NCBI GenBank assembly: GCA_035328405.1
Contig: DAOLIT010000022.1
Location: forward strand, 8,683-72,682
DNA: 64,000 bases
Direction: 5' to 3'
Source: JAEUKA01 sp035328405
GTDB lineage: Bacteria; Myxococcota_A; Polyangia; Palsa-1104; JAEUJZ01
The position numbers and the translations under genes are program-made. This document shows positions 19,103 through 28,229 of this stretch, piece by piece (within the stretch, counting starts at the first letter, position 1; the number at the start of each line of letters is the position of its first letter). The notes beneath the pieces were generated by a model, which ran no database searches, was not told the origin of the DNA, and saw only the letters and a list, made by a program, of their open reading frames with translations.

Positions 19103-20055
19103 TGCAGCCAAACACACAAGTTGCTTTTGGGCTACCGCCCCAGGCATCCACGTTGGCAGGAGAGCACGACACGCTCTTTCTGGCTTTGACCGCGCTGGTC
19201 GTGTTCTGTCTCGTGTTGATCATTGGCGCGGCGACGTACTTTATTTTCCGGTACAAGTGGCGCGGGGGTCATCACAACGCGATTGAAATCACGCACAACA
19301 CTGTGCTCGAGGTGGCGTGGAGCGTGGTTCCTCTGTTCGTGGTGCTGGGCCTTTTTGTATGGGGCTTCAAGAACTACATGGACCAAATGGTTCCCCCGAA
19401 AGATGCGCTCGAGATTCGCGTGACGGGTCAGAAATGGTCCTGGTCGTTTGAATATCCGAATGGGGCTATCAGTGCGGGCGTGATGGCGGTTCCCATCAAC
19501 AAGCCGGTGAAGCTCATCATCACCTCGAAGGATGTGCTGCACAGTTTCTTCGTGCCGGCGTTTCGCATGAAGATCGACGCCGTTCCGAACAAGTACACGG
19601 TGATGTGGTTCGAGGCCACGATGGATGGGCCGCAGCAAGTGTACTGTGCAGAGTTTTGCGGCACCGACCACTCCAAGATGTTGGCTGAGGTCCTGGTGAA
19701 ACAGCCTGCGGACTATCAGCGATGGCTGGATGAGCGGTCGGTTCCCAAGGACCCCGTTTCACACGGCAAGATGATGTTTGCAAAGCATGGGTGCGGCGGG
19801 TGCCACGCCATACAGAGTCCTGAGAAACAGCCGCAGCCCGCGATAGGACCCCGGTTGTTCCAGGTGTTCGGTCGCAAGGAAAAGATCAAAGGCCAGGCGG
19901 AAGTCACCGTTGATGAAAACTATCTTCGTGAGTCCATCGAAACCCCGTCTGCCAAAATCGTCGAGGGTTTTGCTCCGATGATGAGCCCCTACAAAGGGCA
20001 GATGAATGACCAAGAGATGAGCCATCTCATCGAATACATCAAGAGCTTGAAGTAA
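19099..20055 (+). CDS. coxB: caa3-type cytochrome c oxidase subunit II with fused cytochrome c
   Basis: 318 residues. Two N-terminal membrane helices, then the periplasmic cupredoxin with the CuA motif CAEFCGTDHSKM. A C-terminal cytochrome c domain has haem site CGGCH (in KHGCGGCHAI) and a probable axial Met in FAPMMSPYKG. The fusion defines the caa3 type and lets the oxidase accept electrons directly from the ACIII cytochromes. Two consecutive ATGs (19099 and 19102) overlap the sco stop. Confidence 0.95.
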   Translation: MMQPNTQVAFGLPPQASTLAGEHDTLFLALTALVVFCLVLIIGAATYFIFRYKWRGGHHNAIEITHNTVLEVAWSVVPLFVVLGLFVWGFKNYMDQMVPPKDALEIRVTGQKWSWSFEYPNGAISAGVMAVPINKPVKLIITSKDVLHSFFVPAFRMKIDAVPNKYTVMWFEATMDGPQQVYCAEFCGTDHSKMLAEVLVKQPADYQRWLDERSVPKDPVSHGKMMFAKHGCGGCHAIQSPEKQPQPAIGPRLFQVFGRKEKIKGQAEVTVDENYLRESIETPSAKIVEGFAPMMSPYKGQMNDQEMSHLIEYIKSLK

Positions 20056-20068
20056 CCGAGGGTAAGAC

Positions 20069-21694
20069 ATGACCCAGTATTCCTCTTCTTCTTCTTCACC
20101 CGGCGAACGGCCCCCGTCGTTTTGGGCCAGTTCCCGAGGGATTTCGTCTTGGCTGTTTACGCTCGACCACAAGCGCATCGGCGTGATGTATCTCGTCTTC
20201 GTTTGGGCGGCATTCCTGCTCGGCGGCGTCTTTGCTCTGCTTGTGCGTACCGAGCTTCTGACGGCAAACAAGACGATCATGGACCCGGACACCTACAACC
20301 AAATGTTCACCCTGCACGGAGCGGTGATGGTGTTCTTGGTGATCATTCCCTCGATTCCTGCGTCGCTGGGGAACATCATTTTGCCGCTTCAGCTTGGTGC
20401 CAAAGATGTCGCATTTCCGCGCCTGAACCTGTTGAGTTTCTACATCTATGTGCTGGGCGCGCTGATTGCGCTGTACTCCATTTTCTCTGGAGCAGTGGAC
20501 ACCGGCTGGACGTTCTACACACCCTATTCGACAACCACAGGGACCAGCGTTTCCACGATGGTACTTGCCGCGTTCGTGCTGGGTTTTTCCTCTGTGTTCA
20601 CCGGGCTGAATTTCATCGCTACGATTCACAGACTCCGGGCACCGGGAATGACGTTCTTTCGGATGCCTCTGTTTGCGTGGGGTTTGTATGCAACGGGTGT
20701 GATTCAAATCCTGGCGACTCCGGTGCTGGGCATCACGCTGCTTTTGCTGGTCGCCGAGCGTGTGCTGCACGTTGGCATTTTCGATCCGGCGCTGGGTGGT
20801 GATCCGATTTTGTTCCAACACTTCTTCTGGTTCTACAGCCACCCGGCGGTCTACATCATGATCGTTCCCGCATTCGGTGTGGTTTCGGACCTCATCAGCA
20901 CGTTTTCGCGGAAAGCGATTTTTGGCTACCGCGCGATTGCGATGTCGTCGATTGGGATCGCGATTCTGGGTTTCCTCGTTTGGGGGCACCACATGTTCAC
21001 ATCGGGCCAGTCCGAACTTGCGAGCATGATTTTTTCGGGTCTCACGTTTCTGATTGCGATTCCGACGGCCATCAAGGTCCTCAACTGGGTTGCGACGCTG
21101 TATAAGGGGTCCATCGTTCTGCGCACCCCCATGTGGTACACCCTCGGGTTTTTGTGGCTGTTCACGATAGGGGGACTGACAGGACTGTACTTGGCGACGC
21201 TCTCTGTGAATCTGTATCTCCACGATACGTATTTCATTGTCGCGCACTTCCATTACGTGATGATGGGCGGAACCATGTTCGCGTTCATTGGGGGTCTGCA
21301 CTACTGGTGGCCCAAATTCACCGGGAAGATGTACAGCGAGAAACTCGCAAACTGGGCTTGCTTGACCGCATTTGTCGGCTTCAACGTGACGTTCGGTTCG
21401 CAGTTTTTCTTGGGGGTGGCCGGAATGCCGCGCAGGTACTACAGCTACCTGCCTCAATTTGAACCGCTGCATCAGATTTCGACGGTGGGTTCCTATATTC
21501 TCGGGTTTGGTTTCCTCCTTACGCTGATTTGTCTTCTGAGTTCATTGAGGAGTCGCCAAGAAGCGGGGGACAATCCGTGGGAATCGACCACGCTGGAATG
21601 GCGCACGGCATCGCCTCCTCCGACGGAGAACTTCGCCGGCCAGCCGACGGTCAGCACGGGTCCGTATGACCGCACCGTTTTGGCTCAATACTAA
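20069..21694 (+). CDS. coxA: Cytochrome c oxidase subunit I
   Basis: 541 residues, about twelve helices. The haem-copper centre is visible as WFYSHPAVYIMIVPAFG (CuB His with the cross-linked Tyr) and the HHMFTSG pair. The low-spin haem His lies in FTLHGAVMVF and the haem a3/a ligands in HDTYFIVAHFHYVMMGG. The YSHPAVY form marks an A-type oxidase with a Tyr-Ser proton-channel variant rather than the classical D-channel Glu. It pumps protons while reducing O2. It sits in frame order between coxB and coxC. Confidence 0.96.
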   Translation: MTQYSSSSSSPGERPPSFWASSRGISSWLFTLDHKRIGVMYLVFVWAAFLLGGVFALLVRTELLTANKTIMDPDTYNQMFTLHGAVMVFLVIIPSIPASLGNIILPLQLGAKDVAFPRLNLLSFYIYVLGALIALYSIFSGAVDTGWTFYTPYSTTTGTSVSTMVLAAFVLGFSSVFTGLNFIATIHRLRAPGMTFFRMPLFAWGLYATGVIQILATPVLGITLLLLVAERVLHVGIFDPALGGDPILFQHFFWFYSHPAVYIMIVPAFGVVSDLISTFSRKAIFGYRAIAMSSIGIAILGFLVWGHHMFTSGQSELASMIFSGLTFLIAIPTAIKVLNWVATLYKGSIVLRTPMWYTLGFLWLFTIGGLTGLYLATLSVNLYLHDTYFIVAHFHYVMMGGTMFAFIGGLHYWWPKFTGKMYSEKLANWACLTAFVGFNVTFGSQFFLGVAGMPRRYYSYLPQFEPLHQISTVGSYILGFGFLLTLICLLSSLRSRQEAGDNPWESTTLEWRTASPPPTENFAGQPTVSTGPYDRTVLAQY

Positions 21695-21730
21695 ACGAGA
21701 GAAAACACGCGCGAGCCGCAAGGAGCATTT

Positions 21731-22432
21731 ATGAGCAATCCGGCCCGTACATACCATCACGCACACCATTTCCCCTCTGCGCGAGACGAGGCGGAAACGG
21801 CGAAGTTTGGGATGTGGATCTTTTTGGCAACAGAGATTCTGTTGTTTTCGGGGCTGTTTTTGGCCTATGCAGCGTTTCGAACCACGCACGCAGAGATGTT
21901 CAAGGTGGTGCATCAACTTCTGGATTGGAAGTTGGGTGCGCTGAACACGATGGTGCTGATTTTTTCGTCGCTGACCATGGCGTTGGCCGTTCGTTCCGCA
22001 CAACTGTCCAAGCAAGGCCAAACGGTGGGGTACTTGGCCCTCACACTCCTGTGCGGAGCAGCCTTCTTGGTCGTCAAGTACTTCGAGTATTCCCACAAAT
22101 TTCACTTGGGAACGCTTCCGGGGGGTGGGGAGCAGGGCCTATGGAAGCCGGACTATGCGGCTCTGGCGGTCGAGCACGGCGCTGCGTTTGTGGAAAAACT
22201 CAAGGCGGTGGATTCCCCCCACTTGTTCATTGGGATTTACTTCCTGATGACAGGGTTGCACGGCGTGCATGTGCTGATTGGCATGTTGGCGATTGCGTGG
22301 GTGCTCTTGCGCTCGATGCGCGGTGATTTTGGGTCGAAGTACTACTTCCCGGTCGAGAACGTGGGCTTGTATTGGCACCTCGTGGACTTGATTTGGATCT
22401 ATCTGTTCCCGCTCCTTTACTTGGTGGGGTAA
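21731..22432 (+). CDS. coxC: Cytochrome c oxidase subunit III
   Basis: 233 residues, about five to six helices. KFGMWIFLATEILLFSGLF, LYWHLVDLIWIYLFPLLYL and the GLHGVHVLIGM motif are typical of subunit III. It stabilises subunit I. CAAGGAG precedes the ATG, and coxD starts three bases after the stop. Confidence 0.94.
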   Translation: MSNPARTYHHAHHFPSARDEAETAKFGMWIFLATEILLFSGLFLAYAAFRTTHAEMFKVVHQLLDWKLGALNTMVLIFSSLTMALAVRSAQLSKQGQTVGYLALTLLCGAAFLVVKYFEYSHKFHLGTLPGGGEQGLWKPDYAALAVEHGAAFVEKLKAVDSPHLFIGIYFLMTGLHGVHVLIGMLAIAWVLLRSMRGDFGSKYYFPVENVGLYWHLVDLIWIYLFPLLYLVG

Positions 22433-22435
22433 ATC

Positions 22436-23059
22436 ATGTCGCAGGCAGAGATGAATCTTGACAACAACAGCGGTGACGAGCACGACGCGCCTCACGTTCT
22501 GCCCGTTTCGGTCTATCTCGGCGTATGGGTCACGCTTGTGGTGCTGACCGGTTTGACGGTGTTCGTTTCGCGCTTTGACTTCGGAAGTGCAAACACGGTG
22601 ATTGCGCTGGCGGTGGCGACGATCAAGGCGGCCATCGTGGCGCTGTTCTTCATGCACCTTCTGTATGACGACAAGTTCAATCTGGTGGTGTTGCTGACCA
22701 GCATGCTTTTTCTCACGGTCTTTTTTACCCCGACGCTGATTGATTTGTCGTCTCGCGGAATGGTTGATCCCATCAAGTCCCGCGCAGGCTTCAAGTGGGT
22801 GGCGGCGAAACGTTCTGAGCAGCCTCCTCCTCCGCCGGACCCCGCGCGCGTTTTGCCGATTCCGGCGCCAGCGGCGGCGGTGGCACCAGCCTCAGCAGAA
22901 GCCACGAGTGGAGCTCCTGCGGGTTCTGTCCCGAGCCCTGCCGTTGCGAATCCGGTGCCCGCGAATCCCAAAGCGGCTCCAGCGCCCGCTCCCAAAGCTG
23001 CACCGAATCCCACAGCCGCCCCAACAGCACCCGCCCCGCACGCCGCCCAGCCCCACTGA
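22436..23059 (+). CDS. Cytochrome c oxidase subunit IV with long Ala/Pro tail
   Basis: 207 residues. The first ~100 residues form the usual bacterial subunit IV: a short N-terminus, then three helices with the characteristic IALAVATIKAAIVALFFMHL stretch. From about residue 120 the protein changes into an Ala/Pro/Val-rich low-complexity tail that doubles its length; this is not part of the family and is probably a flexible extension on one membrane face. It is the last gene of the operon. No strong terminator hairpin was seen after it. Confidence 0.85.
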   Translation: MSQAEMNLDNNSGDEHDAPHVLPVSVYLGVWVTLVVLTGLTVFVSRFDFGSANTVIALAVATIKAAIVALFFMHLLYDDKFNLVVLLTSMLFLTVFFTPTLIDLSSRGMVDPIKSRAGFKWVAAKRSEQPPPPPDPARVLPIPAPAAAVAPASAEATSGAPAGSVPSPAVANPVPANPKAAPAPAPKAAPNPTAAPTAPAPHAAQPH

Positions 23060-23287
23060 GTCTTTCCCACACTGGAACGGCCAAACTCCGCCTGTCTCTT
23101 TGCAAAAGCCCCATGCAAGGGCTTCCTGACGACCTCTGCATTCCTTCTGTGCCCGGTCTCCCACGCCGGGACTTTCGTCACGTGCCCACGTTGAATGCGG
23201 CGACGAATGATCGCACGATGCGGACGTGGCCGGGGGAGCACTTGCTCTTTTGTGGCCACAGTGGATCACCAACAAAGGAACACGCAC

Positions 23288-23533
23288 ATGTGGAACAAAT
23301 GGATCGTATCCGTGACAGCTTGTTTGCTGTTGTCCTCTTCGCTTGCTTGGGCGGATGCCCAGTGCAAAAAGGATGAGGATTGCAAAGGCGGCCAAGTTTG
23401 CGTACTCGCGTTGAAACCTCCGGTGTGCAAAGCGCCGCAACCCGCTGGCAAGCCGTGCGTCCGGGACAAAGTTTGCGCCTCGGGAAAATGCGATATGCCT
23501 GCTGGCGGCAAGGGTCCTGGCGTTTGTAAGTAG
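23288..23533 (+). CDS. Small secreted cysteine-rich protein
   Basis: 81 residues. A clear signal peptide (about 1-24, ending LAWADA) is followed by a mature region of 57 residues with eight cysteines (C26, C32, C38, C47, C57, C63, C68, C80) arranged as CKKDEDCKGGQVC and CVRDKVCASGKC. This spacing resembles the Dickkopf-like Cys-rich repeats common in Myxococcota surface proteins. All eight could form disulfides. The ATG at 23288 has AAAGGA upstream. It stands alone after the respiratory operon; function unknown. Confidence 0.72.
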   Translation: MWNKWIVSVTACLLLSSSLAWADAQCKKDEDCKGGQVCVLALKPPVCKAPQPAGKPCVRDKVCASGKCDMPAGGKGPGVCK

Positions 23534-23970
23534 GTCCGGTTTCTCTCGCTGCGCGCACACTCAAGGTGCCGTCTCCTTCTCATCTTCCCGATACTCTTCG
23601 CGAAAAAACCAACTCGTGGTGGTTGATTTGGGGCTTCGCTTTTTGCGAAACTCTGGGATGTGGAAGCTGATGCTTCCCCGAAAATGGCGCAAACAAAAAG
23701 CGAGCCAGGTAGTCACACAGAGACGGCAGGCGACGATGCGGCGTGTGAGTCTGAAGACTCTGCCGCCGTTCCGAAACTTGTCGCGCCGTGTTTTTTGTCG
23801 AGCAACCGATCGACGAATCAGCGGCGCAACAAACACTGCAACGACGTTTGCTCTTGGTCTCGCCGTTCCTTTTGCGCGTCCAATCATCTGCCGATGCCGA
23901 TCGGGTCGTCGGGTGGCTTTCCGGGCCATTTCGACGGCCTCTGTCTTGAGTTTTACGAGAAAGAGTCCTT
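23534..23970 (+). other. Intergenic stretch with one doubtful ORF (23684-23974)
   Basis: No recognisable gene lies here. The most plausible frame is 23684-23974, 96 residues, starting MAQTKSEPGSH, with seven cysteines and no family resemblance. Its TGA overlaps the ATG of the next gene (ATGA), which is the only argument for it; there is no ribosome site and composition is unconvincing. The other long frames are basic-rich shadows. The leader of the ATP-grasp gene presumably lies in the last 100 bases. Confidence 0.25.
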
Positions 23971-26214
23971 ATGAAAATTGCGTTTACGTACAACCTTCGT
24001 CTCAGCGACTCGGAGGACGAGGCGGAGTTTGATTCGCCCGAGACCGTCGAGGCCATTTCCCGCGCGTTGTCCGACGCGGGCCATGAGGTACAACAGATCG
24101 AAGTCTCGGGACCGGCTTCCCACTTGGCGACCCGGCTCGAAGCGTTCTCTCCTGACATGATTTTCAATTTGGGAGAAGGAAAACGAGGACGCGCGCGCGA
24201 GGCATTTTATCCGGCTTTGTTTGAAGAGTTGGGCTATCCCTACACCGGTTCCGATGCACATACATTGACCGTCACCCTCGACAAGTGGTTGACCAAACGG
24301 GTGCTGGCGTCTCACGGAATCGACACCCCGCGCGGACGACTGTTTACGAGTCGCGACACCTCCGAGGTCAGCAAGCTGGATGGCTTTTTAGGGGGTTCTT
24401 TGGGAGTCCCGATTCCTGCCATTGTGAAGCCGAATTTTGAGGGCTCCTCAAAAGGAATCAGCGATGAGTCCGTTACGCGAGACTGGAAGGCACTCCGTAC
24501 CGTGGTCGGGAAGATGCTCGAACAGTATCCGCTCGGTGTGCTGGTCGAGGAATTTATCGCCGGAATTGATGTCACCGTTCCTTTTGTCGAAGGAATCGGC
24601 GAACGGCAACACGAAGGAATTTTGCAGCCGGTCGAGTTTGCAGTCGATTCCCAAGTTCGTTCCAAATACAACCTGCTCGATTACAGACTCAAAAGCCAGC
24701 ATTCAAGCCGAGTGAAATTGCGCTGTCCCGCAGAGCTTCCGCGCGACGTGATTGCGCGTCTGCGGGTGTTGGCCAAGCAAATCGTAAAACTCCTGTCCAT
24801 CCGTGATGCGGCTCGGATTGATTTTCGTTTGGCGGAAGACGGACGGATCTACTTTTTGGAAGTGAATGCTCTGCCCGCGCTAGACCCCGGAGCGAGTCTG
24901 TTTGTCGCGACTCGCCGAGAGGGATTGTCGTTTGAACAAACCATCCATGCGATTTTGTCAAACGCTGCGGTTCGATGGAAATTGGTTCCTTCTGTGAGTG
25001 CGAAACCAAAGGCCGCCAAACCGAACGAGAAGGTTCGCATCGGCTTCACATACAACCTGAAACGCCCTGGAGGAAAGGCCCTGGGGGATTCGGAAGCAGA
25101 GTACGATTCACCGATGACAATAGCCGCCATTTCATCCGCGCTGGAATCGCTTGGCTACGAGGTCGTGCAGCTTGAAGCAAACGGAGATTTACCAACGCGG
25201 TTGAAGGAAGCGCAGGTTGATCTCGTGTTCAACATCGCGGAAGGGGTATCCGGTCGGAATCGGGAGGCGCAGGTTCCGGCTCTGTGTGAACTCTGTGGGA
25301 TTCCCTATACCGGAAGCGACGCTGCGACGCTCTCTTTGGCCTTGGACAAGGCGTTGACCAAACGACTCCTGAAGCAGCGCAACATCATGACGCCGGACTT
25401 TCAGGTGTTTTACACAGGCCGCGAGAAAATCTCGCAGACTTTGCGATTTCCGCTGATTGTGAAGCCGATTGCAGAGGGTTCCAGCAAGGGAATTGCGGGC
25501 AAAAAGAGCGTGGTCGATGACATTCCCTCCCTGCGAAAAGTCGTCGATGAACTTATCAAAAAGTACCGCCAACCTGCACTGGTTGAGGAGTACATCACGG
25601 GGCGTGAATTTACGGTCGGTCTGCTGGGGGAACGCAGACCCCGCATTCTTCCCCCGATGGAAATTGTCTTCAATGATCACACCGACAAACGGCCTGTTTA
25701 TGATTACTCCCACAAGCAGGATTGGGATTCCCGTGTTTCGTATCAGTGCCCTGCGAAATTGACCCCAAAGGAACTCAAGGCCGTCGAGAAGGCCGCACTG
25801 GAAACCTTTCAAGCACTCGATTGTCGCGATGTGGGGCGCGTGGATCTGCGCATGGATGCGCATGGGAATGTGTATGTTCTGGAACTCAATCCCCTGCCTG
25901 GATTGACCCCCGATTGGTCTGATTTGGTGCTGATTGGAAAAGCAACCAACATGGACTATCGGACGCTCATTGCCGAGATTTTGGCAGGGGGTCTGAAGCG
26001 TTTGCGGGAGAAAAAGCGCGGCATGGTACAGCCCCGCAATGGGAAGACGCAGGAATCCCGCAGCAGTGCTTCGAGTCAGACGCCAGCGACGCCAAAGAAG
26101 GAAGAAGCAGAGGCTGCATTCCCCTCTGCAGAGCCTTCCCAAGAAGCGCCCACAGCGCCCGTTTCTCTTCCGCGCAAAACCCGGACAAAGCACGCCTCTC
26201 ACCGTCGCTCGTAG
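23971..26214 (+). CDS. Tandem-duplicated D-Ala-D-Ala-ligase-like ATP-grasp protein
   Basis: 747 residues made of two complete Ddl-like ATP-grasp modules, about 1-335 and 355-675, and a low-complexity Ser/Lys/Pro tail. Each module starts with the same sequence (IAFTYNLRLSDSEDEAEFDS and IGFTYNLKRPGG with EAEYDSP) and shares FN(L/I)(G/A)EG..GR.REA, PYTGSDA.TL...LDK.LTKR, the ATP-grasp IVKP...GSSKGI, EE(F/Y)I.G, and the metal-binding ends LEVNALPALDP and LELNPLPGLTP. Both active sites look intact. The family ligates a carboxylate to an amine using ATP; it is unlikely to be the housekeeping Ddl, given the duplication. It sits 3 bases before glgB, so the two are co-transcribed. Substrate unknown. 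Confidence 0.83.
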   Translation: MKIAFTYNLRLSDSEDEAEFDSPETVEAISRALSDAGHEVQQIEVSGPASHLATRLEAFSPDMIFNLGEGKRGRAREAFYPALFEELGYPYTGSDAHTLTVTLDKWLTKRVLASHGIDTPRGRLFTSRDTSEVSKLDGFLGGSLGVPIPAIVKPNFEGSSKGISDESVTRDWKALRTVVGKMLEQYPLGVLVEEFIAGIDVTVPFVEGIGERQHEGILQPVEFAVDSQVRSKYNLLDYRLKSQHSSRVKLRCPAELPRDVIARLRVLAKQIVKLLSIRDAARIDFRLAEDGRIYFLEVNALPALDPGASLFVATRREGLSFEQTIHAILSNAAVRWKLVPSVSAKPKAAKPNEKVRIGFTYNLKRPGGKALGDSEAEYDSPMTIAAISSALESLGYEVVQLEANGDLPTRLKEAQVDLVFNIAEGVSGRNREAQVPALCELCGIPYTGSDAATLSLALDKALTKRLLKQRNIMTPDFQVFYTGREKISQTLRFPLIVKPIAEGSSKGIAGKKSVVDDIPSLRKVVDELIKKYRQPALVEEYITGREFTVGLLGERRPRILPPMEIVFNDHTDKRPVYDYSHKQDWDSRVSYQCPAKLTPKELKAVEKAALETFQALDCRDVGRVDLRMDAHGNVYVLELNPLPGLTPDWSDLVLIGKATNMDYRTLIAEILAGGLKRLREKKRGMVQPRNGKTQESRSSASSQTPATPKKEEAEAAFPSAEPSQEAPTAPVSLPRKTRTKHASHRRS

Positions 26215-26217
26215 GCC

Positions 26218-28125
26218 ATGTCGTTGTTCGGCGAAACGGATCTGTACCTGTTCAATGAAGGGCGGCATTTGCGCCTATATGAGACGTTCGGCGCACATGT
26301 GGGAACAGAGACTCTTTCTGACAAATCAGTTTCTGGCTGTCATTTCGCCGTATGGGCTCCCAATGCTGCAAGCGTTTCCGTTCTGGGAGACTTTAATGAT
26401 TGGACCCCTTTACAAAATCCGCTTTCGTCTGTAGGCCAGTCGGGGGTTTTTCAGGGGTTCGTTCCGGGGGTCGTTTCGGGGCAGCGATATGTCTATCGCG
26501 TGTTTTCCAAGCACAATGGGTACGTTGTAGACAAGGCCGATCCCGTTGGCTTTTTCGCTGAAATTCCGCCTGCAAAAGCCTCGGTCGTGACGCAGTTGGA
26601 CTATGTGTGGAACGACGCGGAATGGATGCGTACGCGGGCGAAACGGAATGCACTATCGTCTCCCCTGTCGATCTACGAACTTCATGTGGGTTCGTGGAAG
26701 CGGAAGACCGATGGGGGCTTCTTTTCCTATCGAGAAATCGCTCCACAACTGTGCGACTACGTTCGCAAGTTGGGTTTTACGCACGTCGAAATTTTGCCCG
26801 TGATGGAACACCCCTTTTATGGTTCTTGGGGGTATCAGTGTACGGGCTATTTTTCGCCAACCAGTCGATACGGAACACCGCAAGACTTCATGTTCTTGGT
26901 GGATTCGCTGCATCAGGCAGGAATCGGTGTGATTCTGGATTGGGTTCCTTCTCATTTTCCATCGGACTCCCACGGACTCGGTTTTTTCGACGGCACACAC
27001 CTGTATGAACACGCCGATCCTCGTCAGGGGTTTCATCCAGAATGGCATTCCCTTTTGTTCAATTACGGACGCAATGAAGTCCGGTCATTTTTGCTTTCCA
27101 GCGCGCTGTTTTGGCTCGATCGGTATCACGCGGACGGTTTGCGTGTGGATGGCGTGGCTTCGATGTTGTACTTGGACTACTCCCGGAAAGAGGGGGAGTG
27201 GATTCCGAATCGCAAAGGGGGCAAGGAAAACCTGGATGCAATTTCCTTTCTGCGCCAGCTTTCGGAGGATACCTATCGGCTGTTTCCCGATGTGCAACTC
27301 TTCGCAGAGGAATCGACTTCCTGGCCCCTTGTGACAAGGCCTACTTCGATAGGGGGGCTCGGCTTCGGTTTCAAGTGGGACATGGGATGGATGCACGATA
27401 CCCTCGAGTATTTTTCGCTGGACCCGGTCTATCGAGCGCACCACCACAACTTGCTGACGTTTCGCGGAATGTATGCCACGAGTGAAAACTTTGTGTTGTC
27501 CCTTTCACACGATGAAGTGGTGCATTTGAAAGGTTCTCTGCTCACGAAAATGGGGGGACCCAGTGCAGATTCCTGGCAAAAGCGGGCCAACCTCCGTTTG
27601 TTGTTTGGCTATCAGTATGCGCTTCCCGGAAAGAAACTCCTGTTCATGGGGGCAGAGTTTGGTCAGTGGCGGGAATGGAACCACGATGCAGAACTGGATT
27701 TTTTTCTGCTACAGACGCCGGAACATCAGGGGTTGTTGTCTTTTGTGTCGGATTTAAATCGGGTGTATCGCGCGGAAAAGGGGCTGTCCAGTTTGGACTA
27801 TTCGCCTTCCGGGTTTTCCTGGGTCGTCGTGGACGATCACGAACAGAGTGTGATGGCTTTTCTGCGGAAGACAGAAAACTCCGACGAGATAGTCCTTGTC
27901 GTTTGCAACTTCACACCAGTTCCGCGAGAACAATATCGCATCGGTGTCCCGACTCCTGGGCGTTGGGAAGAGATCCTGAATAGCGATGCAAAGGAGTACG
28001 GTGGGGGAGGGTTAGGAAACCTGGGTAGTGTGGTTGCAGAGTCCATTTCGGCGCAGAATTGCCCACACTCTGTTTCTCTGTTTGTGCCTCCTCTTGCAGT
28101 TCTCTATCTTCGCAAAGTAAAGTAG
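26218..28125 (+). CDS. glgB: 1,4-alpha-glucan branching enzyme (GlgB type)
   Basis: 635 residues: an N-terminal CBM48 domain (HFAVWAPNAASVSVLGDFNDW), the GH13 barrel, and a C-terminal beta domain. The catalytic residues are the nucleophile D311 (GLRVDGVASM), the acid E364 or E365 (AEEST) and D432 (LSHDEVVH). VEILPVMEHPFYGSWGYQ (shown in part) is typical of branching enzymes. It lacks the extra N1 domain of the long E. coli form. It makes alpha-1,6 branches in glycogen-like polymers. No other glycogen genes are present; its partner here is the ATP-grasp protein. Confidence 0.93.
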   Translation: MSLFGETDLYLFNEGRHLRLYETFGAHVGTETLSDKSVSGCHFAVWAPNAASVSVLGDFNDWTPLQNPLSSVGQSGVFQGFVPGVVSGQRYVYRVFSKHNGYVVDKADPVGFFAEIPPAKASVVTQLDYVWNDAEWMRTRAKRNALSSPLSIYELHVGSWKRKTDGGFFSYREIAPQLCDYVRKLGFTHVEILPVMEHPFYGSWGYQCTGYFSPTSRYGTPQDFMFLVDSLHQAGIGVILDWVPSHFPSDSHGLGFFDGTHLYEHADPRQGFHPEWHSLLFNYGRNEVRSFLLSSALFWLDRYHADGLRVDGVASMLYLDYSRKEGEWIPNRKGGKENLDAISFLRQLSEDTYRLFPDVQLFAEESTSWPLVTRPTSIGGLGFGFKWDMGWMHDTLEYFSLDPVYRAHHHNLLTFRGMYATSENFVLSLSHDEVVHLKGSLLTKMGGPSADSWQKRANLRLLFGYQYALPGKKLLFMGAEFGQWREWNHDAELDFFLLQTPEHQGLLSFVSDLNRVYRAEKGLSSLDYSPSGFSWVVVDDHEQSVMAFLRKTENSDEIVLVVCNFTPVPREQYRIGVPTPGRWEEILNSDAKEYGGGGLGNLGSVVAESISAQNCPHSVSLFVPPLAVLYLRKVK

Positions 28126-28229
28126 CCCGGCACAGAAGGGTTCCTACCAAAACACAGCCCTTCTCACAGTCCACGGCACAGTTCACAGCACAGGCCACAA
28201 CACAGGCCACATCACAGAAAGGATGCAAC

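Noticed and set aside
23106..23124. AAGCCC...GGGCTT hairpin after the cox operon as terminator
   Set aside because: Six-base stem with no T-run after it.
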